A DNA stretch of 64,000 bases, taken from an uncultured Flavobacterium sp. (GTDB lineage: Bacteria; Bacteroidota; Bacteroidia; Flavobacteriales; Flavobacteriaceae). The position numbers and the translations under genes are program-made. Of this stretch, positions 44,041-52,778 are shown piece after piece. The stretch spans positions 62,001 through 126,000 of the forward strand of contig CAKUAD010000001.1 of NCBI GenBank assembly GCA_934636265.1, read 5' to 3'. A model generated the notes under the pieces. It searched no databases, was not told the origin of the DNA, and worked only from the letters and a program-made list of their open reading frames with translations. How positions within the stretch are numbered: the stretch's first letter is position 1; every line of letters starts with the position of its first letter.

Positions 44041-44631
44041 ATGATTTTACCTATCATAGCTTACGGTGACCCGGTGTTGCGCAAGGTGTGCGAGCCCGTT
44101 ACGTCCGATTATCCCAACCTTTTGCAGGTTATCGACGACATGTTCGAGACGATGTACCATGCCAATGGCGTGGGGCTTGCCGCTCCGCAGGTTGGCTTGC
44201 CCATCCGGATTTTTATTGTCGATACGAAGCCGTTTTCTGATGACGAGGATTTGTCGGCCGATGAGAACACCCAACTCGCCAACTTTAAACGCGTGTTTAT
44301 CAATCCGCGTATGGTGGCTGAAGAAGGCGACGAATGGGGCTTTAACGAAGGCTGTTTAAGCATTCCGGACGTTCGGGAAGACGTGTACCGCCACGAGCGG
44401 ATTACCATCGAATACGACGATTTAGAATTTAACAGCAAGACGGAGGTTTTTGACGGATTGATTGCCCGCGTCATCCAGCACGAGTACGATCATATTGAAG
44501 GCATACTGTTTACCGACAGGATCTCATCGCTCAAAAAGCGTCTGATTCAAAAGAAATTACAAAACATCATGGACGGGAAAGTCAGGCCTGATTACAAAAT
44601 GCGTTTCCCCGCTCCCAAAAAAGCAAGATAA
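44041..44631 (+). CDS. def: Peptide deformylase
   Basis: A 196-residue metallohydrolase that removes the formyl group from new proteins. All three motifs are intact: GVGLAAPQVG (about residues 43-52), EGCLSIPD (Cys metal ligand) and QHEYDHIEG (the HExxH-type motif). The start at 44041 gives MILPIIAYGDPVLRKVC, the usual N terminus; the in-frame ATG at 43984 precedes the predicted -7 box. It heads a cluster with the DUF5606 and mazG genes, as in other flavobacteria. Confidence 0.95.
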   Translation: MILPIIAYGDPVLRKVCEPVTSDYPNLLQVIDDMFETMYHANGVGLAAPQVGLPIRIFIVDTKPFSDDEDLSADENTQLANFKRVFINPRMVAEEGDEWGFNEGCLSIPDVREDVYRHERITIEYDDLEFNSKTEVFDGLIARVIQHEYDHIEGILFTDRISSLKKRLIQKKLQNIMDGKVRPDYKMRFPAPKKAR

Positions 44632-44642
44632 TCTTATCCAAT

Positions 44643-45086
44643 ATGAACTTAGAAAAAATTATGGCGATTTCCGGTAAGCCCGGACTTTATGAACTGAAAC
44701 TGCAGACCCGTACGGGATTTGTGGCCGAATCACTGGCCGATGGTAAAAAAGTGACGGTAGGCCTGCGCAACAATGTCAGCCTGCTGTCGGAGATTTCAAT
44801 GTATACGCATACAGAAGAGAAGCCTCTGGTTGAAGTGATGCGCAACATCGCCAAAAAGGAAAATAACGGCCCGGCCCTGTCACACAAGGAAGACAACGGT
44901 GCGCTGCTGGCGTATTTTAAGGAAGTACTGCCGGATTATGATGAGGATCGCGTTTATCCGTCAGACATCAAAAAAGTGCTCAACTGGTACAATGTCTTGC
45001 AGGCTAAAGGACTGGCTTCATATGAAGAGCCAAAGGCCGAGACTGGACTTGAAGATGCCAAGCCTAAAAAAGCCAATAAAGAATAA
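44643..45086 (+). CDS. DUF5606 domain-containing protein
   Basis: A 147-residue protein. The N terminus, MNLEKIMAISGKPGLYELKLQTR, and DIKKVLNWYNVLQAKGL near residues 115-131 are hallmarks of this flavobacterial family. The fold suggests a small SH3-like barrel followed by a helical part; the tail is Lys/Glu-rich. It lies 11 bases after def and so is probably co-transcribed, which hints at a translation- or ribosome-linked role, though no experiment known to me shows this. A terminator follows. Confidence 0.88.
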   Translation: MNLEKIMAISGKPGLYELKLQTRTGFVAESLADGKKVTVGLRNNVSLLSEISMYTHTEEKPLVEVMRNIAKKENNGPALSHKEDNGALLAYFKEVLPDYDEDRVYPSDIKKVLNWYNVLQAKGLASYEEPKAETGLEDAKPKKANKE

Positions 45087-45108
45087 CGAGAAATGTGCAA
45101 AAAAACTC

Positions 45109-45143
45109 AATCCCGGACCATGTAACAGGCTCGGGATTTTTTA
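45109..45143 (+). terminator. Rho-independent terminator after the DUF5606 gene
   Basis: AATCCCG pairs with CGGGATT around a 16-base loop that can pair further (CC/GG), followed by TTTTATTTTTAT. It lies 23 bases after the DUF5606 stop codon and before mazG, so mazG may have its own promoter. Confidence 0.75.
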
Positions 45144-45161
45144 TTTTTATAAAAAACTGTC

Positions 45162-45935
45162 ATGAATTCACGCTCGCAAAAACTGGAGGCTTTTGGCCGT
45201 TTGCTCGACATTATGGACGACCTGCGCGAAAAGTGTCCGTGGGACAAAAAACAGACGCTCGAAAGCCTGCGCCACCTGACCATTGAGGAAACCTATGAGT
45301 TGGGCGATGCCATCCTGGACCATGATCTTGATGAGGTTAAAAAGGAACTGGGCGATTTGCTGCTGCACATTGTTTTTTACGCCAAAATAGGGAGTGAGTC
45401 AGGAAGTTTTGACATTGCCGATGTGGCCAACGGGATTTGCGACAAACTCATCCACCGCCACCCGCACATATACAGTGACGTAACAGTTAAGGATGAGGAA
45501 GAAGTCAAGCAAAACTGGGAGCGGATAAAACTTAAAGAGGGGAAAAAGTCGGTGTTGGAAGGCGTTCCCAAAAGCCTGCCGGCGCTGGTTAAGGCTTCCA
45601 GAATCCAGGACAAGGCGCGCGGCGTAGGGTTTGACTGGGAGGAGCCGCATCAGGTTTGGGACAAACTTCAGGAAGAACTGGGCGAGTTACAGCAAGAGGT
45701 TGAATCAGGTGATCCATCAAAGATTGAAGCCGAGTTTGGCGACGTTTTGTTTTCGATGATCAACTATGCGCGCTTTCTGGACGTCAATCCGGAGGATGCT
45801 TTGGAGCGCACCAACAAAAAATTCATCACCCGTTTCACCTATCTCGAATCAAAAGCCGCCCAAATGGGTAAATCCCTTCAGGATATGACCCTTGCGGAAA
45901 TGGATGTTTTTTGGGAAGAAGCGAAAAAACTTTAA
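45162..45935 (+). CDS. mazG: Nucleoside triphosphate pyrophosphohydrolase MazG
   Basis: A 257-residue protein with two MazG domains. Domain 1 has LREKCPWDKKQTLESLRHLTIEETYEL and KKELGDLLLHIVFYA; domain 2 has WDKLQEELGELQQEVE and EAEFGDVLFSMINYARF. The paired ExxE and EXXD motifs bind Mg. MazG hydrolyses all NTPs to NMPs and PPi and acts in nucleotide-pool cleaning and stress. The length matches E. coli MazG (263). No gene follows for about 450 bases. Confidence 0.93.
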   Translation: MNSRSQKLEAFGRLLDIMDDLREKCPWDKKQTLESLRHLTIEETYELGDAILDHDLDEVKKELGDLLLHIVFYAKIGSESGSFDIADVANGICDKLIHRHPHIYSDVTVKDEEEVKQNWERIKLKEGKKSVLEGVPKSLPALVKASRIQDKARGVGFDWEEPHQVWDKLQEELGELQQEVESGDPSKIEAEFGDVLFSMINYARFLDVNPEDALERTNKKFITRFTYLESKAAQMGKSLQDMTLAEMDVFWEEAKKL

Positions 45936-46391
45936 CTCACCACCCGAGTCCGAAAGGTAAACTGTTCAACGCTGAGCGATGGAAAAATTCAAAATTGGAG
46001 GGTAGGTTGTTTTTTAAACGTTGAGCGTTAAGCTGAACCTGCGGCATTTTTGCACAGCGGAGCGGAGCAAAAACTGAACCTTTAATCCGATTTTTGGCGG
46101 CATTGCGATCAGACTTAAAACTTCACGCTGATGACACTTTTGACGGTGGGAGCGAGTTCGGCGGAGCAGCGCGGAGCTATAACTCGCGAGGACGTGTCGA
46201 GGCGTAGAAGTTTAAGGCTGTGAGGGCGGCCGCTTGCCTTTTTGTCACTTTTGTGGCTGTACAAAAGTGAGTAAACAGACAAACTACGAACAAACAACCA
46301 ATACCTGTTTAATTCAATTATAATTGACAATTAAATTTCCTGAATCCGGGAGCAATTGACTTCCTAACCGCAACAATTTTCAAATTCCCCT
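45936..46391. repeat. Gene-free stretch with probable interspersed intergenic element
   Basis: I find no convincing gene in these 456 bases. A structured part spans about 46100-46275. It contains a 7-bp inverted repeat (GCGAGTT 46152-46158 with AACTCGC 46181-46187) and a perfect 10-bp hairpin (TCACTTTTGT 46245-46254 with ACAAAAGTGA 46261-46270, six-base loop). Read on the minus strand it makes short open frames with no start-site logic, of a kind often called as false small proteins in flavobacterial genomes. I believe this is a multi-copy intergenic element, but the window shows only one copy, so that rests on memory of similar sequences. Confidence 0.45.
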
Positions 46392-46688
46392 TTATCTTTT
46401 TGAAATCTTATTATTCGAAATCGCCCTTTGCCGGGAACATTTAAACCGCGTCATGTCAGGGTTGGCCTTAAAACTGTGCTTGACGCCGACACCTTGGGAG
46501 ACGCGTTTGCGCCAGCGTTCAAAACTAGAGCGTTTGAGTTCCCTGCGCATCAATTTCTCGACCTCGCCCTGTGTGAGGCCAAATTGAAGTTTGATGGCGT
46601 CAAAGGGCGTGCGGTCTTCCCAGGCCATCTCGATGATTCTGTCGATTGCGTCGCTTGAAAGTACTTTCACGGTAACAGTGACTATCAA
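46392..46688 (-). CDS. TIGR03643 family protein
   Basis: A protein of up to 98 residues with the TIGR03643 core: SSDAIDRIIEMAWEDRTPFDAI, FGLTQGEVEKLMRRELKRSSF and WRKRVSQG. The core looks like a helix-turn-helix with strongly basic residues, so DNA binding is plausible but unproven. The start is uncertain: TTG at 46688, or GTG at 46670, which gives MKVLSSDAIDRIIEM, closer to the family's usual N terminus. It lies 21 bases downstream of the DUF349 gene on the same strand. Confidence 0.78.
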   Translation of the reverse strand: MIVTVTVKVLSSDAIDRIIEMAWEDRTPFDAIKLQFGLTQGEVEKLMRRELKRSSFERWRKRVSQGVGVKHSFKANPDMTRFKCSRQRAISNNKISKR

Positions 46689-46708
46689 TTTATCCGGTGA
46701 GCGCTACC

Positions 46709-48790
46709 TTATTGATTCTCTATACTGCGCAGTTGCTTGAGTTTTTCCTTGAGCGTTAGGAGTTCTTCCTTGTGACGGTCGATGTTTTTGCGCACCTCGG
46801 CCACCATGGGATTCACTTTTTTCTGGTCTTTGGTGGTAAAGAACTGAATGTTGTTCTCGAGTTGGAAAATCTCGTGTTGGACCTCGTCAATCTTGCGCAT
46901 CAGGAATACCTTTTCATTGTCGAGTTTGCGGGTGTCGTTTGATCCGGAAATCTGGTTGACGCGATTGGTGAACCGCACCATGTCAGATTCTTTTTTGCTC
47001 AGGCTGAGTTTCTCAAAAAGCGCATCGAGGATTTTGTTGAATTTACCCTCAATGTGGCGTCGCTGCTGCGGAACACGGCCAAATCCTTTCCAGGCTTCGA
47101 TATGTGCCTTGATGGCTTCAAGGTCAGTTTTGTGGTCGCCCGTCAGATGGAATTCGCGCAAGGATTCCAGATAGGCTTTCTTCTTCTCAAAGGCTTCAAC
47201 CTCTTCCGGAGCTTCGGCGTTGCGGTGCTCCTTCATCTGCTCAAAATAATGGTTGCAGGCGGCCTTGAACTCGGCCCAAAGTTTGTCGGAGTACTTGCGC
47301 GGAACGTGTCCGATGTGCTTCCATTCCTCCTGAATCTGCTTCATGACGGGTGTGGTCGCCGCAAAATCGGTCGAGTCCTTGAGCTCCTGTGCGCGGGCCA
47401 CCAGCGCCTGCTTTTTGGTCAGGTTGTCGTGCTGGTCCTTTTTGATGTCCTTGTAAAACGAATTCTTTTTGGAGTTAAACGCGCGCACCGCATTTTTAAA
47501 CGCCGTCCACGTGTCTTCATTGGCTTCAGACGGCACTTTTCCTGTGGCAAAAAAATCATTCCGCAACGCGTCAATTTTGGCGATTTGTCCAACCCAGCCG
47601 TTGTGTGAGTTGACATTCTCGGCGGCCAGAGCCTCGATTTTTTGAATGATGTCTTTTTTGCGCGCCAGGTTTTCCTCTTCAGTCCCGCGTTGCTTTTGCA
47701 AAAGGGCCTCGCGCTTGTCGTGCATCTGACGGGTAAGTTCGCTAAACCGGTTCCAGATTTCCTCGCGATGTTCACGTGAAACCGGCCCGATTTGCTCCTT
47801 CCACATGCGGTGCAAATCCTGCAATTCGCGGAACGCCTTGCCAACATCGGCCATGTTGACCAGTTCCTCGGCCCGCGCAATGATTTTCAGCTTTTGGTCA
47901 AGGTTGTGCTTAAAGTCAAGGTCGCGCGCCTCGCGGTCAAGGTGGAGGTAGTCGTAAAAATTCTCTACGTGAAAATGATAGTTGTTCCAAACGTGGTTGT
48001 ACTTGTCTTTTGGGATGGGACCCGCGTTTTTCCAGCGTTCGCGTAATTCGTTGAAATGCTTGAGGGTATCCTTGATATTTTCTTGGGGATTGATGAGTTC
48101 CTTGAGTTCCTCGACAATCGCCAGACGCGTTTCAAGATTGGTTTGCAATTGTGACTGAAGTCCTTTAAAATGGGCGTTTTTGCGGTCGCGGTATTTGTTG
48201 TAAATCTGATCGAATCTGTTTTTTAGCGGAAACTGATAGTGGAAATCTTCGCCCTCGGGGTTTTCGTGCAGGTACTCCTCGCGTTTTTCGTCAATAAAGT
48301 GATGGTATTTTGACATAAACGCCTTGCGGATTTCCTCGACGTGATCCCTTACCGACATCACTTTTTCATGACCTACAAGTTGGTCGAGTTCATCTGCAAG
48401 GGCTTCCATCGGCATGGAATCGTAATCCTTCATTTCAATCTCATGTCTAGCCCGCAGCGACTCATCCTCACTTTCTTCGGCATTGGAGTCGTGTATTGAC
48501 GCTACCGCAGCATCAACAGTATTGGGTTCGCCAGATTCAGGCGCTACAGGCTCAGCCCCAACGGGTTCGGCTTCAATCCTGGCCTCTGTTTGATCCTCAG
48601 GTTCTGATTCAGGAACTTGCGGAGCATTATCCATATCATCCTGACCTTGGTGGGCCTCGATAAACTCCTCGGCTTCTTGCATTTCAGGCGCTTCGGGCCC
48701 GGTGACGAGCTGCTCTTGCGGTTGGCCTTCCTGGTTGATGTTCTCTTGTCCGTCTGCGTGTTGCAGGTTATCAGTCTTTTCCTCCGACAT
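46709..48790 (-). CDS. DUF349 domain-containing coiled-coil protein
   Basis: A 693-residue highly charged protein. The first about 130 residues are an acidic, Gln/Glu/Pro-rich low-complexity tail; the rest holds five or so DUF349 repeats, recognised by W-K-x2-G-x-V/I-P motifs (LRERWKNAGPIPKDKYNHVW, QEEWKHIGHVPRKYSDKLW, WKGFGRVPQQRRHIEGKF) within long helices. The C terminus is a coiled coil. DUF349 proteins are widespread in Bacteroidota; their role is unknown to me, and a nucleic-acid or ribosome contact is only speculation. It lies in the conserved flavobacterial neighbourhood with aroE and the TPR and aminotransferase genes. Confidence 0.87.
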   Translation of the reverse strand: MSEEKTDNLQHADGQENINQEGQPQEQLVTGPEAPEMQEAEEFIEAHQGQDDMDNAPQVPESEPEDQTEARIEAEPVGAEPVAPESGEPNTVDAAVASIHDSNAEESEDESLRARHEIEMKDYDSMPMEALADELDQLVGHEKVMSVRDHVEEIRKAFMSKYHHFIDEKREEYLHENPEGEDFHYQFPLKNRFDQIYNKYRDRKNAHFKGLQSQLQTNLETRLAIVEELKELINPQENIKDTLKHFNELRERWKNAGPIPKDKYNHVWNNYHFHVENFYDYLHLDREARDLDFKHNLDQKLKIIARAEELVNMADVGKAFRELQDLHRMWKEQIGPVSREHREEIWNRFSELTRQMHDKREALLQKQRGTEEENLARKKDIIQKIEALAAENVNSHNGWVGQIAKIDALRNDFFATGKVPSEANEDTWTAFKNAVRAFNSKKNSFYKDIKKDQHDNLTKKQALVARAQELKDSTDFAATTPVMKQIQEEWKHIGHVPRKYSDKLWAEFKAACNHYFEQMKEHRNAEAPEEVEAFEKKKAYLESLREFHLTGDHKTDLEAIKAHIEAWKGFGRVPQQRRHIEGKFNKILDALFEKLSLSKKESDMVRFTNRVNQISGSNDTRKLDNEKVFLMRKIDEVQHEIFQLENNIQFFTTKDQKKVNPMVAEVRKNIDRHKEELLTLKEKLKQLRSIENQ

Positions 48791-48874
48791 AAATAAGAAA
48801 TAAGGTTACAATTGTAAATGGATGGGAAAGATACTAAACGCCTGTCAATAAACAAAACGGCCGACCGGCGGTTT

Positions 48875-49606
48875 TTATTCGCCTTGCCAGATGCTCCAGG
48901 CGGCCTCGGCCTGTCCCACCAGCATTTCGTAGCCGTTTAGGATGGTGGCTCCCCGTGCGCCGGCGCGATTCAAAAACTCGGTTTGCGGCGGATTGTAGAT
49001 CAGATCGAAAGCAATGTGATGCGACGAGAATCCTTCGTATGGAATCTCCGGACACGCGTCTGTTTGTGGGAAAGTCCCCAGAGGTGTGGTGTTGATGACG
49101 ATTTTACGTTCGGCAATCATTTGCGTCGTCAAATCGCCATAGCGGAGGCCATCGCCGCTTCGGGTAACATATTCATGCCCGATGCCAAGGGTTTCCAGCG
49201 CATACGCTACGGCCTTTGCAGCTCCGCCATGGCCAAGGATCAGTGCTTTTTTGTGGATGTCCTTAAGATGCGGTGCAAGCGATTTTGAGAAGCCGATGTA
49301 ATCCGTATTATGGCCCACCGGACCGTCGCTTTCAAAGCTGATCGTATTAACGGCCCCGATTTTTTTTGCAGCGCCCGACAGTCGGGTCAAATGCTCGATG
49401 ACAGCCTCCTTGTACGGGATCGTGACGTTTAACCCTTTTAAACCGGGTGTTTCAAAAATCTGCCTAAGATTTTGCAGGTCCGGGACATCGTAGTTTTCAT
49501 AAACGGCATCAAGGCCAAGATCGGCAAACTTTTGGGCAAAGTAGCCGCGTGAAAAAGAGTAGGCGATGTTCCTGCCCAGCAATCCGTATTTAATCTTCGC
49601 TGACAT
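48875..49606 (-). CDS. aroE: Shikimate dehydrogenase
   Basis: A 243-residue NADPH-dependent enzyme that reduces 3-dehydroshikimate. The substrate-binding serines are in IAYSFSRGYF (S17, S19), the catalytic Lys is K66 in NVTIPYKEAV, the paired Asp is in GHNTDYIGF and the dinucleotide loop is LGHGGAAKAV. INTTPLG and FDLIYNPPQTEFL are also family motifs. It is shorter than E. coli AroE (272), as is usual in flavobacteria. Its start overlaps the end of the TonB-C-like gene by 17 bases, so the two are coupled. Confidence 0.93.
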   Translation of the reverse strand: MSAKIKYGLLGRNIAYSFSRGYFAQKFADLGLDAVYENYDVPDLQNLRQIFETPGLKGLNVTIPYKEAVIEHLTRLSGAAKKIGAVNTISFESDGPVGHNTDYIGFSKSLAPHLKDIHKKALILGHGGAAKAVAYALETLGIGHEYVTRSGDGLRYGDLTTQMIAERKIVINTTPLGTFPQTDACPEIPYEGFSSHHIAFDLIYNPPQTEFLNRAGARGATILNGYEMLVGQAEAAWSIWQGE

Positions 49607-50042
49607 AAAGCGTTACGGGAAGGGTTACTTCACTGCGTATGGGCTGTCCTTCCTTGTTGGTGGCCGGTTCCCATTTGGGCATGGCGTGAAGGATCCGGAT
49701 GAGTTGTTTTCCGGTTGACCAGGCGTTGTCCCTAAAAACCTGAATGTTGGTCAGGCTTCCGTCGGCTTCAACCACAAAACGCGCCACCATCCTGATGTTG
49801 GTGGGCGACTGGTCCATCAGTTCTTCAGGAATCTTGAACGAACGGTTGACAAACTGCATGCAGCGCTGCATCCCGCCCGGAAAAGCGGCAGGCGTGGCCA
49901 CATCCGAGTTGTCGGGATAATTGCTTGCTTTAACGAGTACCACTTCACTTTGCGTCAGTGGAACGTGCGTGGGATGCGAGGCCTGCGAAAAAACAGAAAG
50001 CCCGACCACCAACGCGATCAGGCTCAACAGATATTTAGTCAT
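49590..50042 (-). CDS. Exported TonB C-terminal-like protein
   Basis: A 150-residue protein starting at the ATG at 50042, giving a signal peptide (MTKYLLSLIALVVGLSVFSQ). The mature part resembles the TonB C-terminal fold: FPGGMQRCMQFVNRSFKIPEE, RMVARFVVEADGSLTNIQVFRD and MPKWEPATNKEGQPIRSEVTLPVTL. It has no N-terminal membrane anchor and no Pro-rich spacer, so it is not a classic energy transducer; it may be a free periplasmic member. Its start overlaps the TPR gene's TGA by one base and its end overlaps aroE. Confidence 0.82.
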   Translation of the reverse strand: MTKYLLSLIALVVGLSVFSQASHPTHVPLTQSEVVLVKASNYPDNSDVATPAAFPGGMQRCMQFVNRSFKIPEELMDQSPTNIRMVARFVVEADGSLTNIQVFRDNAWSTGKQLIRILHAMPKWEPATNKEGQPIRSEVTLPVTLYVSED

Positions 50043-51436
50043 CAGCCTTTGATATTCCGGATTTGTTTCTGAACCTGCGGCATGTCCCACACGCCCGGAT
50101 AGAGTTCCATCAGCAAGGTGCGATGCGTGGGGTTGATCCTCAGCGCATTGGCCAGGTGAAAGGCCCCTTTCTCATTCTCGCCCGCCATGTAATGCAGTCC
50201 GGCAAGCCGGTATTCAATCTCGTATTCGTCGTTGAAATAATCCGATGCCTGCAAAAGCGTCTGTATGGCCAGGTCAAATTCGCCCAAAAACTGGAGAATA
50301 TCAACCCAGAACAGCCAGGTGTCCAGTTCGGTATCGCCAAATTCAACAGCTTTGCGGTAGCCAAGTTCGGCCTCCTCAAAAAGGTTCATCGCCCGGTTGA
50401 TCGTGGCAAAACGCTTCCAGTAGCGGGGATTTTCAGCATCAATCCCCAAAGCCTTGTTGACGTAAAACAGCGCCTTTTGGTAATTGCCGGATCTGACGTA
50501 ATAATCGGTGATCGCAATCCAGCCCTTGTCCAAAAGCGGATCTTCATGAACCGTCTTGTTGTAGTATTTAAGGGCCAAGACCTTGTTTCCCAGTTTTTCG
50601 TAACATTTCCCAATGCGCAAGAGGGCGTAGGAAGTAGGGTCGTCGAGCTCGATGGTTCGGTTGTAGCTTTCGATGGCATCCTCATACCGCTTAAGCCTTT
50701 CGAGCGCCTTGCCTTTTTCCATAAACGCACCCATAAAGGCGTCGTCGATATAGGTGGCAAATTCAAACGCGCGAACGGCATTTTCGTAATCCTTGATGCC
50801 GTAGTACAGGCGTCCTTTTTGATGCCAGGCAATTTCACTGTACGGATTGCGGTCAATATACGTTTTAAGGTATTCGATGGCTTCCAGGTTTTGATCCAGG
50901 AATTCAAAGCAATACACCACATTGTAAAGCGCAGCCTGATCCTGTGTGTCTTCTTCAAGACATTTGATAAAACTCTGCTTGGCCATTTCCAGATTGTCCA
51001 TAAACAGATATTCCATGCCCATCAGGTTGTACACATCGGCATAGTCATCAGTGTATTGCAAAGCGATCTTTAAAAGTTCTACAGCCTTTTCGTGATTGTC
51101 GCGCTTGGAATAGATACTGGCTTTCTGGATGTAAATTTCCTCATTATGAGGTTCGATGGCGTAAAGTTCGTTGAGGAGTTTTTCAGCCTGGTCGAGCTTG
51201 TCGTCATAGATCAGCATTTCCACCTGCACCAGTTTCAGGCCGGTTGACCGCGGGTGCTGTTCAAGGGCAAGCTTAAGCGCTTTTTTGGCCAGCGAAGCTT
51301 TTCCCATATCCAGATAATGCAGGATAATTTCTTCAAATTCCTCTGAGTCAAAAAAGAGCACCTTATTGGTTTTAAGCATACTCTCAAACTTTGACAAGGA
51401 TAAATTATAGTCTTCTTCTTCGTTGCTGAGATGCAT
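50042..51436 (-). CDS. Tetratricopeptide repeat protein
   Basis: A 464-residue soluble protein of about ten TPR units, for example AVELLKIALQYTDDYADVYNLMGMEYLFM, ENAVRAFEFATYIDDAFMGAFMEKG and DAIESYNRTIELDDPTSYALLRIG. There is no signal peptide or membrane segment. The start is set at the ATG at 51436 (MHLSNEEEDYNLSLSKFESM); an upstream in-frame ATG would add hydrophobic residues not seen in relatives. It is probably a scaffold for protein contacts. It sits between the aminotransferase and TonB-C-like genes in a block conserved in flavobacteria. Confidence 0.87.
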   Translation of the reverse strand: MHLSNEEEDYNLSLSKFESMLKTNKVLFFDSEEFEEIILHYLDMGKASLAKKALKLALEQHPRSTGLKLVQVEMLIYDDKLDQAEKLLNELYAIEPHNEEIYIQKASIYSKRDNHEKAVELLKIALQYTDDYADVYNLMGMEYLFMDNLEMAKQSFIKCLEEDTQDQAALYNVVYCFEFLDQNLEAIEYLKTYIDRNPYSEIAWHQKGRLYYGIKDYENAVRAFEFATYIDDAFMGAFMEKGKALERLKRYEDAIESYNRTIELDDPTSYALLRIGKCYEKLGNKVLALKYYNKTVHEDPLLDKGWIAITDYYVRSGNYQKALFYVNKALGIDAENPRYWKRFATINRAMNLFEEAELGYRKAVEFGDTELDTWLFWVDILQFLGEFDLAIQTLLQASDYFNDEYEIEYRLAGLHYMAGENEKGAFHLANALRINPTHRTLLMELYPGVWDMPQVQKQIRNIKG

Positions 51437-51535
51437 AGACGTAGGTTTAAAAATTATCCATACTAAAAGTACGGACTCCAAACAGGGCTTTCGTTAAAGC
51501 ACCCGATTGTTGTGAACAAAATAATTAACAAGTCC

Positions 51536-52717
51536 TTAACCCCGGTAATGGTCCAGTACGTCAAGGATGATTTTACAGCCTTCCCGGATTTCGTCGTCGC
51601 TGATCGTAAGCGGAGGCGTAATGCGGATTGCAGTAGGTTCAAAGAGCAGCCAGAAAAGGATGACGCCCCGTTTATGGCATTCTAAAATGACGTGGTTGCA
51701 AACCTCGGCCGATTGGGCCATCGCCGCCAGCATCAATCCACGTCCACGGATTTCGGTTAGCAAAGGATGTACCAACAAGCTCCTGAACAGTTTTTCTTTT
51801 TCCAGCGCCGCCTGCATCAGCCCGCTCTCACTGATTTCCCTAAGCGTCGCCAGGCAGGCTGCCGCAATGACAGGATGTCCGCCAAAAGTGGTAATATGCC
51901 CAAGTTTTGGGCCGTCCATCAGCAAATCCATCCGCTCGGCCGACGCCACAAAAGCGCCCACCGGCATGCCGCCGCCCATTCCTTTTCCCAAGATGACAAT
52001 GTCGGGCACAACACCATAGTTCTCAAAGCCAAACATTTTTCCCGTGCGGCCAAAACCTGGTTGGATCTCGTCAATGATCATCATGGCTCCCGTCTGATCG
52101 CAACGCTGCCTTACTTTTTTCAGGAAATCGTCCTTGGGTTCAATAAACCCCGCGCCGCCCTGAATGCTCTCGAGGATGACGCCCGCAGTTCGCGTGGTAA
52201 TTTTTGCAAGATCGGCCTCGTTGTTAAAGGTGATGAACTCCACATCGGGAATCAACGGGCGAAAGGCGCGTTTGCGCTCTTCGTAGCCCATGACGCTCAT
52301 CGATCCCATGGTGTTGCCGTGATAGGCATTGCGGCACGAAATCCACTGGGTCCTGCCGGTAATGCGTCGCGCGAGTTTCAGGGCGCCTTCGGTCGCCTCG
52401 GTTCCGGAGTTTACCAGGTACACTTTGTTAAGGCTCTCAGGCAGATGTGACACGAGTAACTTGCAGTATTCCACGGCCGGATTCTGTGCATACTCGCCAT
52501 AAACCATCACGTGCGAATAGCGGTCCAGTTGATCCTTGATCGCCTGATTGACGCGCGGATGACAATGGCCAAGCGAGGCCGCCGAAACGCCCGCCACCAG
52601 GTCGAGGTAGCGGTTGCCTTGGTTGTCGTAAATGTATGATCCGCTGGCGTGTGATACGTCCATGCCCAGCGGATGCGGCGAGGTTTGTGCCTGATATTTC
52701 AAAAAATCTGAATTCAT
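51536..52717 (-). CDS. Class III (acetylornithine/ornithine-like) aminotransferase
   Basis: A 393-residue PLP-dependent enzyme: LDLVAGVSAASLGHCHPRVN near the N terminus, VNSGTEATEGALKLARRITGR (phosphate-binding), MMIIDEIQPGFGRTGKMFGFE and the catalytic Lys in VILGKGMGGGMPVGAFVAS. This is the class III aminotransferase fold used for acetylornithine, ornithine and 4-aminobutyrate. The substrate cannot be fixed here: no arginine-pathway genes are close, and the flavobacterial neighbourhood with ostA, TPR and aroE genes is conserved without explaining it. Confidence 0.9.
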   Translation of the reverse strand: MNSDFLKYQAQTSPHPLGMDVSHASGSYIYDNQGNRYLDLVAGVSAASLGHCHPRVNQAIKDQLDRYSHVMVYGEYAQNPAVEYCKLLVSHLPESLNKVYLVNSGTEATEGALKLARRITGRTQWISCRNAYHGNTMGSMSVMGYEERKRAFRPLIPDVEFITFNNEADLAKITTRTAGVILESIQGGAGFIEPKDDFLKKVRQRCDQTGAMMIIDEIQPGFGRTGKMFGFENYGVVPDIVILGKGMGGGMPVGAFVASAERMDLLMDGPKLGHITTFGGHPVIAAACLATLREISESGLMQAALEKEKLFRSLLVHPLLTEIRGRGLMLAAMAQSAEVCNHVILECHKRGVILFWLLFEPTAIRITPPLTISDDEIREGCKIILDVLDHYRG

Positions 52718-52778
52718 AAACTGCGAATTCCCAAAGAACGTTCTTTAAAATTAAACAAACCAACCGGGCTGAACGTTA

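Noticed and set aside
46115..46330. Minus-strand frame of 71 codons after mazG considered as a gene
   Set aside because: It covers a hairpin-rich element, has no ribosome-site or promoter logic and resembles false small proteins called in such repeats.
50063..51073. A long plus-strand open frame (over 330 codons) across the TPR gene
   Set aside because: It is antisense to a clear TPR protein with repeated motifs, has no domain of its own and no start-site signal; it is a codon-bias shadow.
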